From assembly GCA_038200275.1 (NCBI GenBank), contig JBBPYC010000012.1, positions 1-64,000 on the forward strand: a DNA stretch of 64,000 nucleotides. The letters run 5' to 3'. Below are positions 52,166-60,693 of the stretch, piece after piece. The translations under genes were made by a program, and so were the position numbers. The notes under the pieces are model-generated. The model did not search any database and was not told the DNA's origin. It worked only from the letters and a program-made list of their open reading frames with translations. Source of the DNA: JBBPYC01 sp038200275 (GTDB lineage: Bacteria > Pseudomonadota > Gammaproteobacteria > Burkholderiales > Burkholderiaceae_C). The number at the start of each line of letters is the position of its first letter. The first letter of the stretch is position 1.

Positions 52166-53310
52166 TCAAGACCTTGCCGTCCGACCCGCTTGCGATCCGC
52201 AGCGTGGAAGCGTTCGTGTTCCGCTATCCGGTGCGCACGCCGGTTCGTACTTCGTTCGGCATCATGCGGGACCGGCCGGCCGTGTTCGTGCGGGTCACGG
52301 ACGATGAGGGTGCGGTTGGCTGGGGCGAGGTCTGGTGCAATTTCCCCACTTGCGGCGCTGAGCATCGCGCGGCGCTGGTCCTCAGCGTGCTTGCACCACT
52401 GCTGGAGGGCAAGCGGTTCGACGGCGGGCCGGTGCAGGCATTCGACAAGGCCACTGCGCAGACCGCAGTGCTTGCGATCCAGTCCGGGGAGCCCGGGCCT
52501 CTGGCGCAGTCGATTGCAGGGATCGACCTCGCGTTGTGGGACCTGTGTGCACGCCGTGCGGGTCAGCCGCTGTGGCGCTACCTTGGCGGCGCAAACGGCC
52601 ATATTCCGGTCTATGCCAGCGGCATCAACCCCGACGACCCGGCAGCCATTGCATTGGCGCAACGCGCCGCAGGTCACCTTGCCTTCAAGCTCAAGATCGG
52701 CTTCGACGCGGACCGTGATGTATTGAATGTGCAGGCGTTGCGGCACGCCCTCGGCGACGATGCGCCGTTGATGGTGGATGCGAACCAGGCTTGGTCACTC
52801 GAAGAGGCGTGCGGCATGGCCAAGCGACTCGACGGTTTCGGCCTTGGCTGGCTCGAAGAGCCGCTGCGCGCGGACCGGCCGTGGCACGAATGGCAGGCGC
52901 TGCGATCCCGCAGTTCGATACCGCTGGCGGCTGGCGAGAACCTGGTAGGCCTGGACGCATTCGACGAAGCAATGCAGTCGCAGGCGCTTTCGGTAGTGCA
53001 GCCGGACGCGGCCAAGTGGGGCGGTATCTCTGGCAACTGGTCGGTCATCGCGCGCCTCTTCGACGCCGGCTTGCGATTCTGCCCACACTATCTGGGTGCC
53101 GGCATCGGGCTGTCGGCATCGGGCCATCTGTTGGCCGCGGCTGGCGGCGGCGGGTTGCTTGAAGTCGATTCGAACCCGAACCCGTTGCGCACCGACCTAT
53201 GTCCCGCGCTCGGCCGCATCGAAGACGGCTTCATCGAGCTGGGCGAGTCCCCTGGCATTGGTGTCGAGCCGAACCTGGAGCGACTGGCCCAGTCCATCCG
53301 GTCAGGCTGA
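52162..53310 (+). CDS. Enolase-superfamily enzyme (mandelate racemase/muconate lactonizing type)
   Basis: A 382-residue member of the MR/MLE branch, which abstracts a proton alpha to a carboxylate. The K-x-K pair is K176/K178 (HLAFKLKIGF). The metal ligands are D206 (MVDANQAW), E232 (WLEEPL) and E259 (LAAGENLVG). The second acid/base candidate region is QPDAAKWGG with D282 and K285, and H309 lies in RFCPHYLGAG. All catalytic elements appear intact, so it should be active; acid-sugar dehydratase, racemase and cycloisomerase activities cannot be separated by reading. It is translationally coupled to the GntR gene. Confidence 0.9.
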   Translation: MIKTLPSDPLAIRSVEAFVFRYPVRTPVRTSFGIMRDRPAVFVRVTDDEGAVGWGEVWCNFPTCGAEHRAALVLSVLAPLLEGKRFDGGPVQAFDKATAQTAVLAIQSGEPGPLAQSIAGIDLALWDLCARRAGQPLWRYLGGANGHIPVYASGINPDDPAAIALAQRAAGHLAFKLKIGFDADRDVLNVQALRHALGDDAPLMVDANQAWSLEEACGMAKRLDGFGLGWLEEPLRADRPWHEWQALRSRSSIPLAAGENLVGLDAFDEAMQSQALSVVQPDAAKWGGISGNWSVIARLFDAGLRFCPHYLGAGIGLSASGHLLAAAGGGGLLEVDSNPNPLRTDLCPALGRIEDGFIELGESPGIGVEPNLERLAQSIRSG

Positions 53311-53377
53311 AGGCACACGCTCGGGGCGGTCGCGCCGATTCGCTTCGGGTCCAGGGCCATCGGGTACGCTTGAACCC

Positions 53378-54619
53378 ATGCTCGACATCATCGCCCTGAC
53401 TCTCGTCATCACCGCGCTGCTGGCGTATCTGAATCACCGCTTCGTCGGGCTACCCACTACGATCGGCGTGATGGCGACGGCGCTGGCGCTGTCGCTCGCC
53501 ATCGTCGGACTGAACGCGTTGGGCGTCGCGCAGGACCTGTTCGCAGCGGAAGAAAAACTGCTGCGTTTGATCGATTTTCGCGATGTCCTGCTGGACGGCA
53601 TGCTGTCGCTGCTGCTATTCGCCGGCGCACTGCATGTGCACCTGGATGACCTGAAGCAATACCGTTGGCAGATCGGCGCACTCGCAATCATCGGCACCGT
53701 GGCGTCCACCGCGGTGGTCGGCTTTGCGATGTACTACATGCTGCCGCTGGTGGGCCTGACGCTGGCGCTGCCCTACTGCCTGCTGTTCGGCGCGCTGATC
53801 TCGCCGACCGATCCGGTTGCGGTGATGGGCATCCTGCGCACCGCCGGCGCGCCAAAGAACCTGGAGACGGTGATTACGGGCGAGTCGCTGTTCAACGACG
53901 GGCTGGGCGTGGTGTTGTTCAGCCTGTTGCTCGGGGTCGCGGCCAGCGGCACCATTCCGACCGCGAATGAAGCGCTGCTGGCGTTCGCGCATGAAGCCGG
54001 CGGCGGGCTCGTGTTCGGCCTGGTGCTTGGCTATTTGACGTATCGGCTCATCAAGAGCATCGATCAGTACCAGGTCGAGGTGCTGCTGACGTTGGCGGCC
54101 GTCGTCGGCGGTTACGCGCTGTGTACCAAGCTGCACATCTCCGGGCCGCTGGCGATGGTGGTGGCCGGCGTGATGATCGGCAATCCGGGCAGAAGCCACG
54201 GCATGTCGGACATCACGCGGAACTACGTCGACATGTTCTGGGAGCTGCTCGACGAAATCCTGAACGCCGTGCTGTTCGTGCTGATCGGCATGGAGGTGCT
54301 GGTGGTTGCATTCCCGAACAATGTGCTGCTGGCCGGTGCGGGAGCGATCGTGCTGACGTTGCTGGCGCGCACGCTGGTGGTGGGGCTGCCAGTGGGTGCG
54401 TTGACGCAAGCCTTCAAGCTGCCGACCGGCTCTTGGCGCGTGCTGACCTGGGGCGGACTGCGCGGCGGAATTTCGGTCGCACTCGCGCTGTCGATTCCGG
54501 TGGGGCCGGAGCGCGACTTGGTGCTGGCGCTGACTTACTGTGTGGTGGTGTTCTCGATCCTGGTGCAGGGCCTCACGGTGTCGAAGGTGATCCGGCACGC
54601 GATGCGCACGTCGGCTTGA
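53378..54619 (+). CDS. Na+(K+)/H+ antiporter, CPA1 family
   Basis: A 413-residue protein with about twelve hydrophobic segments. The core signature ALISPTDPVAVMGILRTAGA and the paired Asn-Asp of VITGESLFNDGLGVVLF identify CPA1 antiporters (NhaP/YjcE-like), which exchange Na+ or K+ for H+. LTWGGLRGGISVALALSIPV is the late conserved helix. It stops just after the last helix, without a long cytoplasmic domain. ATG 53378 gives MLDIIALTLVITALLAYLNH as the first membrane segment. Confidence 0.92.
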   Translation: MLDIIALTLVITALLAYLNHRFVGLPTTIGVMATALALSLAIVGLNALGVAQDLFAAEEKLLRLIDFRDVLLDGMLSLLLFAGALHVHLDDLKQYRWQIGALAIIGTVASTAVVGFAMYYMLPLVGLTLALPYCLLFGALISPTDPVAVMGILRTAGAPKNLETVITGESLFNDGLGVVLFSLLLGVAASGTIPTANEALLAFAHEAGGGLVFGLVLGYLTYRLIKSIDQYQVEVLLTLAAVVGGYALCTKLHISGPLAMVVAGVMIGNPGRSHGMSDITRNYVDMFWELLDEILNAVLFVLIGMEVLVVAFPNNVLLAGAGAIVLTLLARTLVVGLPVGALTQAFKLPTGSWRVLTWGGLRGGISVALALSIPVGPERDLVLALTYCVVVFSILVQGLTVSKVIRHAMRTSA

Positions 54620-54716
54620 GGCACGCGCACCGCCGACGTTGCAGCGGGGTGCACGCGATTCGCTGCGCTACGATGATTTGTTCACTTCTTCCAACCCGTC
54701 GAAAGGTGCCTCCCCG

Positions 54717-56210
54717 ATGAAACGCCGTCAGTTTTCCCTGTCCGCTGCCGCTGCTGTCGGCCTGGCCAGCACACCATTCGCTGCCCTCGCCCAATCGCGC
54801 CGCAAGGACACTGTCGTCCTCGGCATGACGCTGGAGCCGCCTGGTCTGGATCCGACGGCCGGTGCCGCGTCTTCGATTGCCGAGATCACGCTCTACAACA
54901 TCTTTGAGACGCTGACCAAGATCAACGCAGACGGCAGCGTGACGCCGCTGCTGGCAGAGAGCTGGGAAGTCTCACCGGACCTGAAGCGCTACACGTTCAA
55001 GCTCAAGAAGGACGTGAAGTTTCAGAACGGCGAGCCGTTCAACGCCGAAGCAGTCAAGTTCTCATTCACGCGCGCGGCTGACGAGAAAAGCACCAACAAG
55101 GACAAGCGCACCTTTGCCGGCATGGACAGCGTCAAGGCAGAGAGTGAGCACACCGTGACGATCACCGTCCAGGAGATCGACCCCGACTTCCTGTTCCTGA
55201 TGGGCCAAGCCACCGCGATCGTCGTCGAGCCGAAAAGCGCGGAGACCAACGCGACGAAACCGGTCGGCACTGGCCCGTACAAGCTCGAGAACTGGAGCAA
55301 GGGCGCAGCCGTGTCGCTGGCCGCCTGGGATGGGTATCGCGATTCCGCAGCCATCGCAATCAAGAAAGCCACGTTCCGCTTCATCCCGGACCCGGCTGCG
55401 CAAGTCGCATCGCTGCTGTCGGGTGACGTCGACGCGTTCGTGCGCGTGACGCCGCGCGGCGTGGCGCAGTTCAAGGCCGATCCGCGCTTCGCGGTGATCG
55501 TGAGCGGCTCGCGAGCGAAAACGATCCTCGCAATGAACAATGCGAAGAAGCCGCTCGACGACGTGCGCGTGCGCCGTGCGATCTCGGCTGCGATCGATCG
55601 CAAGGCCGTGATCGAAGGCGCGGTGGAAGGTTACGGCGTGCCGATCGGCAGCCACTACGTGCCAGGCGCCGATGGCTATGTGGACACCACCGGCGTCAAC
55701 CCGTTCAACCTGGACAAGGCAAAAGCGCTCTTGAAAGAAGCCGGCGTGCAGACCCCGCTGACCTTGACGATGACGCTGCCGCCAACACCGTATGCGCGCC
55801 AGGGCGGTGAGGTAATTGCAGCGGAACTGGCCAAGGTCGGCATTACGGTCAAAACTGAAAACGTCGAGTGGGCGCAGTGGCTTTCGGGCACGTTCAAGAA
55901 CAAGAACTACGACCTGACGATCATCTCCCACGTGGAGCCATTCGATCTCGGCAACTACGCCAAGGCGGACTACTACTGGGGCTACCAGTCGCCGAAGTTC
56001 AACGCGCTGTACGACAAGATCCGCACGACGGCGGCCGGCTCCGAGCGCAACGCATTGCTTGGCGATGCGCAACAGCTGCTGGCTGAGGACGCAGCCAACG
56101 TCTACTTGTTCCAGCCCCAGTGGATCACCGTCACGAACAAGACCCTCAAGGGGTTTTGGAAAGACATGCCGCTGTTCGTGAATGACCTTTCCGCGCTGTC
56201 CTGGAGTTAG
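54717..56210 (+). CDS. Peptide-type ABC transporter receptor (DppA/OppA family)
   Basis: A 497-residue periplasmic receptor (SBP family 5). The signal MKRRQFSLSAAAAVGLASTP ends near ALAQS and is Tat-like (KRRQFSLS). Typical blocks are TVVLGMTLEPPGLDPTAGAA, LAESWEVSPDLKRYTFKLKK, VKFQNGEPFNAEAVKFSFTR and VRRAISAAIDRKAVIEG. ATG 54717 is preceded by GAAAGG. No permease or ATPase is adjacent; the receptor-less dpp-type importer at 41.7-45.6 kb is an obvious candidate partner. An amidase gene follows. Confidence 0.92.
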   Translation: MKRRQFSLSAAAAVGLASTPFAALAQSRRKDTVVLGMTLEPPGLDPTAGAASSIAEITLYNIFETLTKINADGSVTPLLAESWEVSPDLKRYTFKLKKDVKFQNGEPFNAEAVKFSFTRAADEKSTNKDKRTFAGMDSVKAESEHTVTITVQEIDPDFLFLMGQATAIVVEPKSAETNATKPVGTGPYKLENWSKGAAVSLAAWDGYRDSAAIAIKKATFRFIPDPAAQVASLLSGDVDAFVRVTPRGVAQFKADPRFAVIVSGSRAKTILAMNNAKKPLDDVRVRRAISAAIDRKAVIEGAVEGYGVPIGSHYVPGADGYVDTTGVNPFNLDKAKALLKEAGVQTPLTLTMTLPPTPYARQGGEVIAAELAKVGITVKTENVEWAQWLSGTFKNKNYDLTIISHVEPFDLGNYAKADYYWGYQSPKFNALYDKIRTTAAGSERNALLGDAQQLLAEDAANVYLFQPQWITVTNKTLKGFWKDMPLFVNDLSALSWS

Positions 56211-56213
56211 CAC

Positions 56214-56298
56214 TCGCGGCTGGCCTTTGGCCTCGTCGTTCGGCTCTCAGCCACCCTCGACCGAGGGCGACGCCTGCCGGCCTTGCACGGCCAGTTGG
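56214..56298 (+). repeat. Dispersed 3'-end repeat, degenerate copy 6
   Basis: Starts four bases after the receptor gene stop: CTCGCGGCTGG, then CCTCGTCGTTCGGCTCTCAG, the palindrome CCCTCGACCGAGGG and a GGCC-N6-GGCC hairpin. The block order is kept but sequence identity is low. The 3' end merges with a terminator-like hairpin and T-run. Confidence 0.5.
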
Positions 56299-56307
56299 CG
56301 TTTTTTT
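56272..56307 (+). terminator. Terminator after the peptide-type receptor gene
   Basis: GCCTGCCGGCC pairs imperfectly with GGCCAGTTGGC around the loop TTGCAC and is followed by GTTTTTTT. It lies 62 bases after the receptor stop and 35 bases before the amidase start, so the amidase probably has its own or read-through expression. Confidence 0.6.
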
Positions 56308-56341
56308 CTTCTACGTTTGAATCTTTGGTCCGGAGTCGGTC

Positions 56342-57763
56342 ATGGCAGATGCGTCGGTTTGTGATCTCAGTGCCGGCGAATTGCTGGCGCACTACTACGC
56401 GAAGCGGCTTTCGCCGGTTGAGGTGGTGCAATCGGTGCTCGACCGGATCGAGCAATGCGAGCCGCAGTTGCATGCGACTTATCTGCTCAGGCCCGAGGAG
56501 GCGCTGGCCGCCGCACGGGCATCGGAAGCACGCTGGCAGCGCGGTGCGCCGGCTGGGCTGCTCGACGGCGTGCCCGTCACGATCAAGGAAAACATCGCCA
56601 CAGCAGGCGATCCGATGCCGCTGGGTACTGCGGCCACGGCGTTGACGCCAGCGGCTGCGGATGCGCCGCCGGCAGCGCGGCTGCGTGAAGCAGCGGCCGT
56701 GCTGGTTGCCAAGACCACGATGCCGGACTACGGCATGCTGTCCTCTGGCTTGTCGAGCTTTCACACAACAGCTCGCAACCCATGGAATGTCGCCAAGACG
56801 CCTGGCGGCTCCAGTGCAGGGGCGGCTGCAGCGGCCGCGGCCGGCTACGGGCCGCTGCACATTGGCACCGACATCGGCGGCTCGATCCGGTTGCCGGCCG
56901 GCTGGTGCGGTGTGTTCGGGCTGAAGCCCAGCCTCGGCCGCGTGCCGATCGATCCGCCAACAACAGGCCGCGCGGCCGGGCCGATGACGCGCTGCGTGGC
57001 CGATTCGGCGCTGCTGATGCAGGTGCTGAGTGAGTCCGATGCGCGCGACAGCATGAGCCTGCCACCCCAGGCGATTGATTGGGCGGCGTTCGACCAGGGC
57101 GTTGAGTGCTTGCGGGGTTTGCGCATCGGGTTGCTGCTTGACGCAAGCTGTGGGCTCGACGTGCATCCAGAGACACGCGCTGCGGTCGAGCAGGCTGCAC
57201 AAGCGTTTGCTGCAGTCGGCGCGATCGTCGAGCCGATGCTGCCTATCTTGCGTGCCGAGATGCTCGACGGTATCGACCGCTTCTGGCGCATGCGGTCGCA
57301 CCTCGACTTAGGCGCCCTTGCGCCTGCGTTGCGCGCTCAGGTGTTGCCGGTAATTCGCGACTGGGCCGACAGCGCCGCCGACATGAGTGGGGCCGCGCTG
57401 TTTCGCGCCTTCAGCCAGATCCATGCAAGCCGCGTGGCGGCTGTGCAGGGCTGTGCCGAATATGACTATGTGTTGTCACCCGTGTCGCCGGTGCCGGCGT
57501 TCGCAGCCGACTGGCCGTCACCCACAAACGATGCGCTTCGCGCGCTTGAACACATTGCGTTCACGGTGCCGTTCAACATGAGCGAACAGCCTGCTGCCAG
57601 CATCAACTGCGGCTACTTCTCGGCCGACGGCATGCCAATCGGCTTGCAGATCGCGGGCAAGCGTTTCGACGACCTGGGGGTGCTGCGGGTGGCGCGCGCG
57701 TATGAGCTGTTGCGCGGTCCGCAATCGGCCTGGCCATCGGTGCCGCGCCGCGCAAGGGACTGA
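56342..57763 (+). CDS. Amidase-signature family hydrolase
   Basis: A 473-residue amidase. The Ser-cisSer-Lys triad is complete: K82 (VTIKENIAT), S157 (TPGGSSAGAAA) and the nucleophile S181 (TDIGGSIRLPAG). Spacings of 75 and 24 residues match known amidases exactly. The C-terminus has EQPAASINCGYFSADGMPIG and LQIAGKRFDDLGVLRVARAY. It hydrolyses an amide bond of unknown substrate. The neighbouring peptide-type receptor suggests that an imported amide or small peptide is the substrate (inference). Confidence 0.92.
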   Translation: MADASVCDLSAGELLAHYYAKRLSPVEVVQSVLDRIEQCEPQLHATYLLRPEEALAAARASEARWQRGAPAGLLDGVPVTIKENIATAGDPMPLGTAATALTPAAADAPPAARLREAAAVLVAKTTMPDYGMLSSGLSSFHTTARNPWNVAKTPGGSSAGAAAAAAAGYGPLHIGTDIGGSIRLPAGWCGVFGLKPSLGRVPIDPPTTGRAAGPMTRCVADSALLMQVLSESDARDSMSLPPQAIDWAAFDQGVECLRGLRIGLLLDASCGLDVHPETRAAVEQAAQAFAAVGAIVEPMLPILRAEMLDGIDRFWRMRSHLDLGALAPALRAQVLPVIRDWADSAADMSGAALFRAFSQIHASRVAAVQGCAEYDYVLSPVSPVPAFAADWPSPTNDALRALEHIAFTVPFNMSEQPAASINCGYFSADGMPIGLQIAGKRFDDLGVLRVARAYELLRGPQSAWPSVPRRARD

Positions 57764-57764
57764 G

Positions 57765-58478
57765 TCAGGCAATACGTCGCCGTTGCGCCAGCCGCTCTGC
57801 GAGTGACCCCGGCATCGGCTGCGGCGTCGGGCGCGCCTGTGAATACACCGGCTGTGCGGGCAGACCGTCCAGGTGGCGCGCATCGGCCCAGTGCAGGATG
57901 TCGACGCGCCCCTGGCTGCCGAGTCGCACCCGGCCGATCGCACCGTTGGGCACCAGCCCGTCGCGCGGACCGCTGAGCGACAGACTCCGCGCGCCGCGCC
58001 GGATCATGTCGAGCACGCCGCCGTGCGTGAACACACCCAACGTCTCCCCCGGATGGGCAAGTGCCAACTGGCGCAACGTGGCTTGCACGCGCAGGTAAAA
58101 ATCGCGCGCGCTTTCCCCGCCGCCTTCGAACGCGTGATCGGCGTCGAAGCGCAGCCAATCGGTCCAGTCGCCCGGATGCTGTGCCTGGATGTCGGCCACG
58201 CGCATGCCGTCAATGCGGCCAAAGTGTTGTTCGCGCAGGCCAGGCAGTTCAATCACACGGTGCGGGGTCCGGGCGGCCGCCAGCGGGGCTGCAGTCTGAC
58301 GCGTGCGCAGCAGGTCGCTGCAGTAGAGATGCTGTAACGGCTCAGCGTCGAGACGGTCGGCCACGCGCTGCGCCTGCACGTGGCCAGCCTCGTTCAACGG
58401 CACGTCGACTTGTCCCTGAAAGCGCAGTTCGCGGTTCCAGTCGGTCTCTCCGTGGCGAATCAAGATCAGCTCGGTCAT
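57765..58478 (-). CDS. Histidine phosphatase family protein
   Basis: A 237-residue phosphoglycerate-mutase-like phosphatase. The phospho-accepting His lies in LILIRHGETDWNRELRFQGQ. CSDLLRTRQTAAPLAAA, the acid in LREQHFGRIDGM and the second His in LGVFTHGGVLDMIRRGARSL follow. The C-terminal Pro-rich tail is extra. Family members act as phosphoserine, alpha-ribazole or broad phosphatases. It converges on the amidase with one base between stops. Confidence 0.92.
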   Translation of the reverse strand: MTELILIRHGETDWNRELRFQGQVDVPLNEAGHVQAQRVADRLDAEPLQHLYCSDLLRTRQTAAPLAAARTPHRVIELPGLREQHFGRIDGMRVADIQAQHPGDWTDWLRFDADHAFEGGGESARDFYLRVQATLRQLALAHPGETLGVFTHGGVLDMIRRGARSLSLSGPRDGLVPNGAIGRVRLGSQGRVDILHWADARHLDGLPAQPVYSQARPTPQPMPGSLAERLAQRRRIA

Positions 58479-58564
58479 GTGCCAATTATCGGCGTCGGGC
58501 GGCTTTGGCGTCTGTGCGTTTTTGAATACACAGGCCGTCGGTGCTTGATTGCATTGCCGCTTTA

Positions 58565-58581
58565 GCTACATTTTTGGTAGC
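58565..58581. repeat. Short inverted repeat GCTAC-N7-GTAGC
   Basis: GCTACATTTTTGGTAGC followed by AAAT lies in the 224-bp divergent region between the phosphatase and cpsB genes. It resembles the mini-palindrome at 2850. The AT-rich surroundings probably also hold the promoters. Confidence 0.4.
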
Positions 58582-58702
58582 AAATCAGTTGCTGCGTGCG
58601 GCTGGATAATTACACTCGCGCATTTCACCTGGGCAGTGCCCGCGCCATGGGCTGCGGCTGCGCACCGCCCGATCCACCCGATTGTTCTTTGCTTCATTCC
58701 CC

Positions 58703-60202
58703 ATGCTGATTCAACCCGTCGTTCTGTCCGGGGGCTCCGGCACCCGACTGTGGCCGCTGTCGCGCGAGAAATATCCGAAACAGTTGCTCCCGCTGATTGG
58801 CGACGACTCGATGCTGCAAGCCACCGTGCGGCGGCTGGAAAACTTCTCCGGCATCCAAGTCGCGCCGCCGATGATCGTCTGCAACGAGGAATATCGCTTC
58901 GTCATCGCCGAGCAGTTGCGCCTGATGGGCCGGCCCGGCAGCGTGCTACTGGAGCCGATCGGCCGCAACACCGCGCCGGCGTTGACGCTCGCTGCGCTGG
59001 TCGCCGCGCGCAGCGGCGCAGGCAATGACCCGGTGATGCTGGTCATGCCGGCCGACCATGTGATCACCGACGTCGATGCGTTTCAGGCGGTGGTGCGCGC
59101 GGGTGCGGCATTGGCCGCCAGCGAACATGCGATCGTTACCTTCGGCATCACGCCCGACGCGCCCGAGACCGGCTACGGCTACATCCAGGCCGGCGCAGCG
59201 TTCGGCGGCAACGCGGGTGATGCAGCGCAATTTGCGATTGCGCGATTCGTTGAAAAACCCGATGCCGCGACCGCGCAGCAGTACTTGGACGCCGGTGGTT
59301 ACTACTGGAACAGCGGCTTGTTCATGATGCGCGCCTCGGTCTGGCTCGCGGCAATGAAAAGCTGCCGTGCTGACATCCTGCAGGCTTGTAAGCAAGCGGT
59401 CGAGCAAGGCACGACCGACGGCGAGTTCGTGCGCGTAGACCGCGCCGCGTTTGCGGCCTGCCCAGCCGACTCGATCGACTATGCGGTGATGGAACGGCTC
59501 GCCGCCGGCGCTGACACGGACGCACGCTTGCCGCGCGGCACAGATTCGACAGACGCGCGCTTGCCGCGCGGCGTCGTGCTGCCTCTGTCAGCCGGCTGGT
59601 CCGATGTGGGCGCCTGGGATGCGCTGTGGCGCGTGCTGCCGAAAGACGACGCTGGCAATGCGGTGGCTGGCGACGTGCTGCTGCACGATTGCCGCGACGT
59701 GCTGGCGTTGTCGGGCGGTCGGCTGGTGGCCTGCATCGGCATGCAGGATGTGGTGGTGGTGGAGACACCGGACGCGATTCTCGTGGCGCACAAGGATCGC
59801 ACGCAAGACGTCAAGAAGGTCGTCGAACAACTCAAGGCGACCAAACGCAACGAGGGCCAGACGCACCGAAAGGTGTATCGCCCCTGGGGCTGGTACGACA
59901 GCGTGGACACCGGCAGCCGCTTTCAGGTCAAGCGCATCGTGGTGAAGCCCGGCGGCACGTTGTCACTTCAGATGCACCATCACCGCGCCGAGCACTGGAT
60001 CGTGGTCAGCGGCACCGCCAAGGTGACCAAGGGCGACAGCGTGTTTCTGGTCAGTGAGAACGAATCGACCTTCATCCCGCTGGGCACCCAACACCGATTG
60101 GAAAACCCAGGCCGCCTGCCGCTGGAGATGATCGAGGTGCAGTCCGGCTCCTACCTGGGCGAAGACGACATCGTGCGATTCGAGGACGTGTACGGGCGGT
60201 GA
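58703..60202 (+). CDS. cpsB: Mannose-1-phosphate guanylyltransferase / mannose-6-phosphate isomerase
   Basis: A bifunctional 499-residue enzyme making GDP-mannose for exopolysaccharide or LPS sugars. The N-terminal transferase has VVLSGGSGTRLWPLSREKYP, EPIGRNTAPALTLAAL, VMPADHVI and FVEKPDAATAQQYL. The C-terminal type II isomerase is a cupin with RPWGWYDSVDTGSRFQVKRI and HHHRAEHWIVVSGTAKVTKG. An in-frame duplicate of TDARLPRG occurs between the domains (59516-59572). The start ATG 58703 gives MLIQPVVLSGG. No other polysaccharide genes are nearby. Confidence 0.94.
   Translation: MLIQPVVLSGGSGTRLWPLSREKYPKQLLPLIGDDSMLQATVRRLENFSGIQVAPPMIVCNEEYRFVIAEQLRLMGRPGSVLLEPIGRNTAPALTLAALVAARSGAGNDPVMLVMPADHVITDVDAFQAVVRAGAALAASEHAIVTFGITPDAPETGYGYIQAGAAFGGNAGDAAQFAIARFVEKPDAATAQQYLDAGGYYWNSGLFMMRASVWLAAMKSCRADILQACKQAVEQGTTDGEFVRVDRAAFAACPADSIDYAVMERLAAGADTDARLPRGTDSTDARLPRGVVLPLSAGWSDVGAWDALWRVLPKDDAGNAVAGDVLLHDCRDVLALSGGRLVACIGMQDVVVVETPDAILVAHKDRTQDVKKVVEQLKATKRNEGQTHRKVYRPWGWYDSVDTGSRFQVKRIVVKPGGTLSLQMHHHRAEHWIVVSGTAKVTKGDSVFLVSENESTFIPLGTQHRLENPGRLPLEMIEVQSGSYLGEDDIVRFEDVYGR
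59516..59572 (+). repeat. In-frame 24-nt duplication in cpsB
   Basis: Two copies of a 24-base unit encoding TDARLPRG lie with a 33-base period and a TDS linker. They differ at two bases. They lie on the transferase side, just before VVLPLSAGWSDVGAWDALW. Confidence 0.85.
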
Positions 60203-60235
60203 ATGGTCGCAGCCGCTCGCATGAGCAGCAACGTG

Positions 60236-60622
60236 TCAGACCGCAGGAACTTCGGCGGTACTGAAGTCCGCCGGCATCACGATCTCCAGCATTTCGATGT
60301 CGTCGCTGTGGCCAAGTTCGCGGTGCCGGATGCCGGGCGGCTGATGCACGCAGGAACCCGCTTCGAGCCGCACACGGCCGTGGCCCTCGTACTCGAATTC
60401 GATCCAACCCTTGAGCACATAGACCAGCTGGAAGTCAAGCGCGTGTTGGTGCGGCTGGCTCGAGAATTCGGTGCCCGCGGTCGAACGGATCACGTGCGCT
60501 GAAACCCGGCCTTCGGTGGCTTGTTCGATGCCCAGATTTCGATATTCGAAGAAGGTGCGCAGGCCGCGGTCGAACACCGCGTCCTTGGCGTGGGTGACGA
60601 TGAAGCCGGGTATTTCAGCCAT
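60236..60622 (-). CDS. Cupin-domain protein
   Basis: A 128-residue single-domain cupin. Motif 1 is GTEFSSQPHQHALDFQLVYV with HQH as metal ligands, and motif 2 is LEAGSCVHQPPGIRHRELGH with the last His. Such small cupins bind a metal and act as dioxygenase, isomerase or sensor; no activity can be assigned. The start MAEIPGFIVTHAKDAVFDRG at 60622 has GAGGAGT close upstream. It converges on cpsB, 33 bp apart, and lies in the same direction as the permease gene upstream. Confidence 0.85.
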   Translation of the reverse strand: MAEIPGFIVTHAKDAVFDRGLRTFFEYRNLGIEQATEGRVSAHVIRSTAGTEFSSQPHQHALDFQLVYVLKGWIEFEYEGHGRVRLEAGSCVHQPPGIRHRELGHSDDIEMLEIVMPADFSTAEVPAV

Positions 60623-60693
60623 GGCGAACTCCTCTGAGCGGTTGCTTGATGTCACCGCATTTTCACGAATCGGTTGAACCGCCGCCTGGTGCG

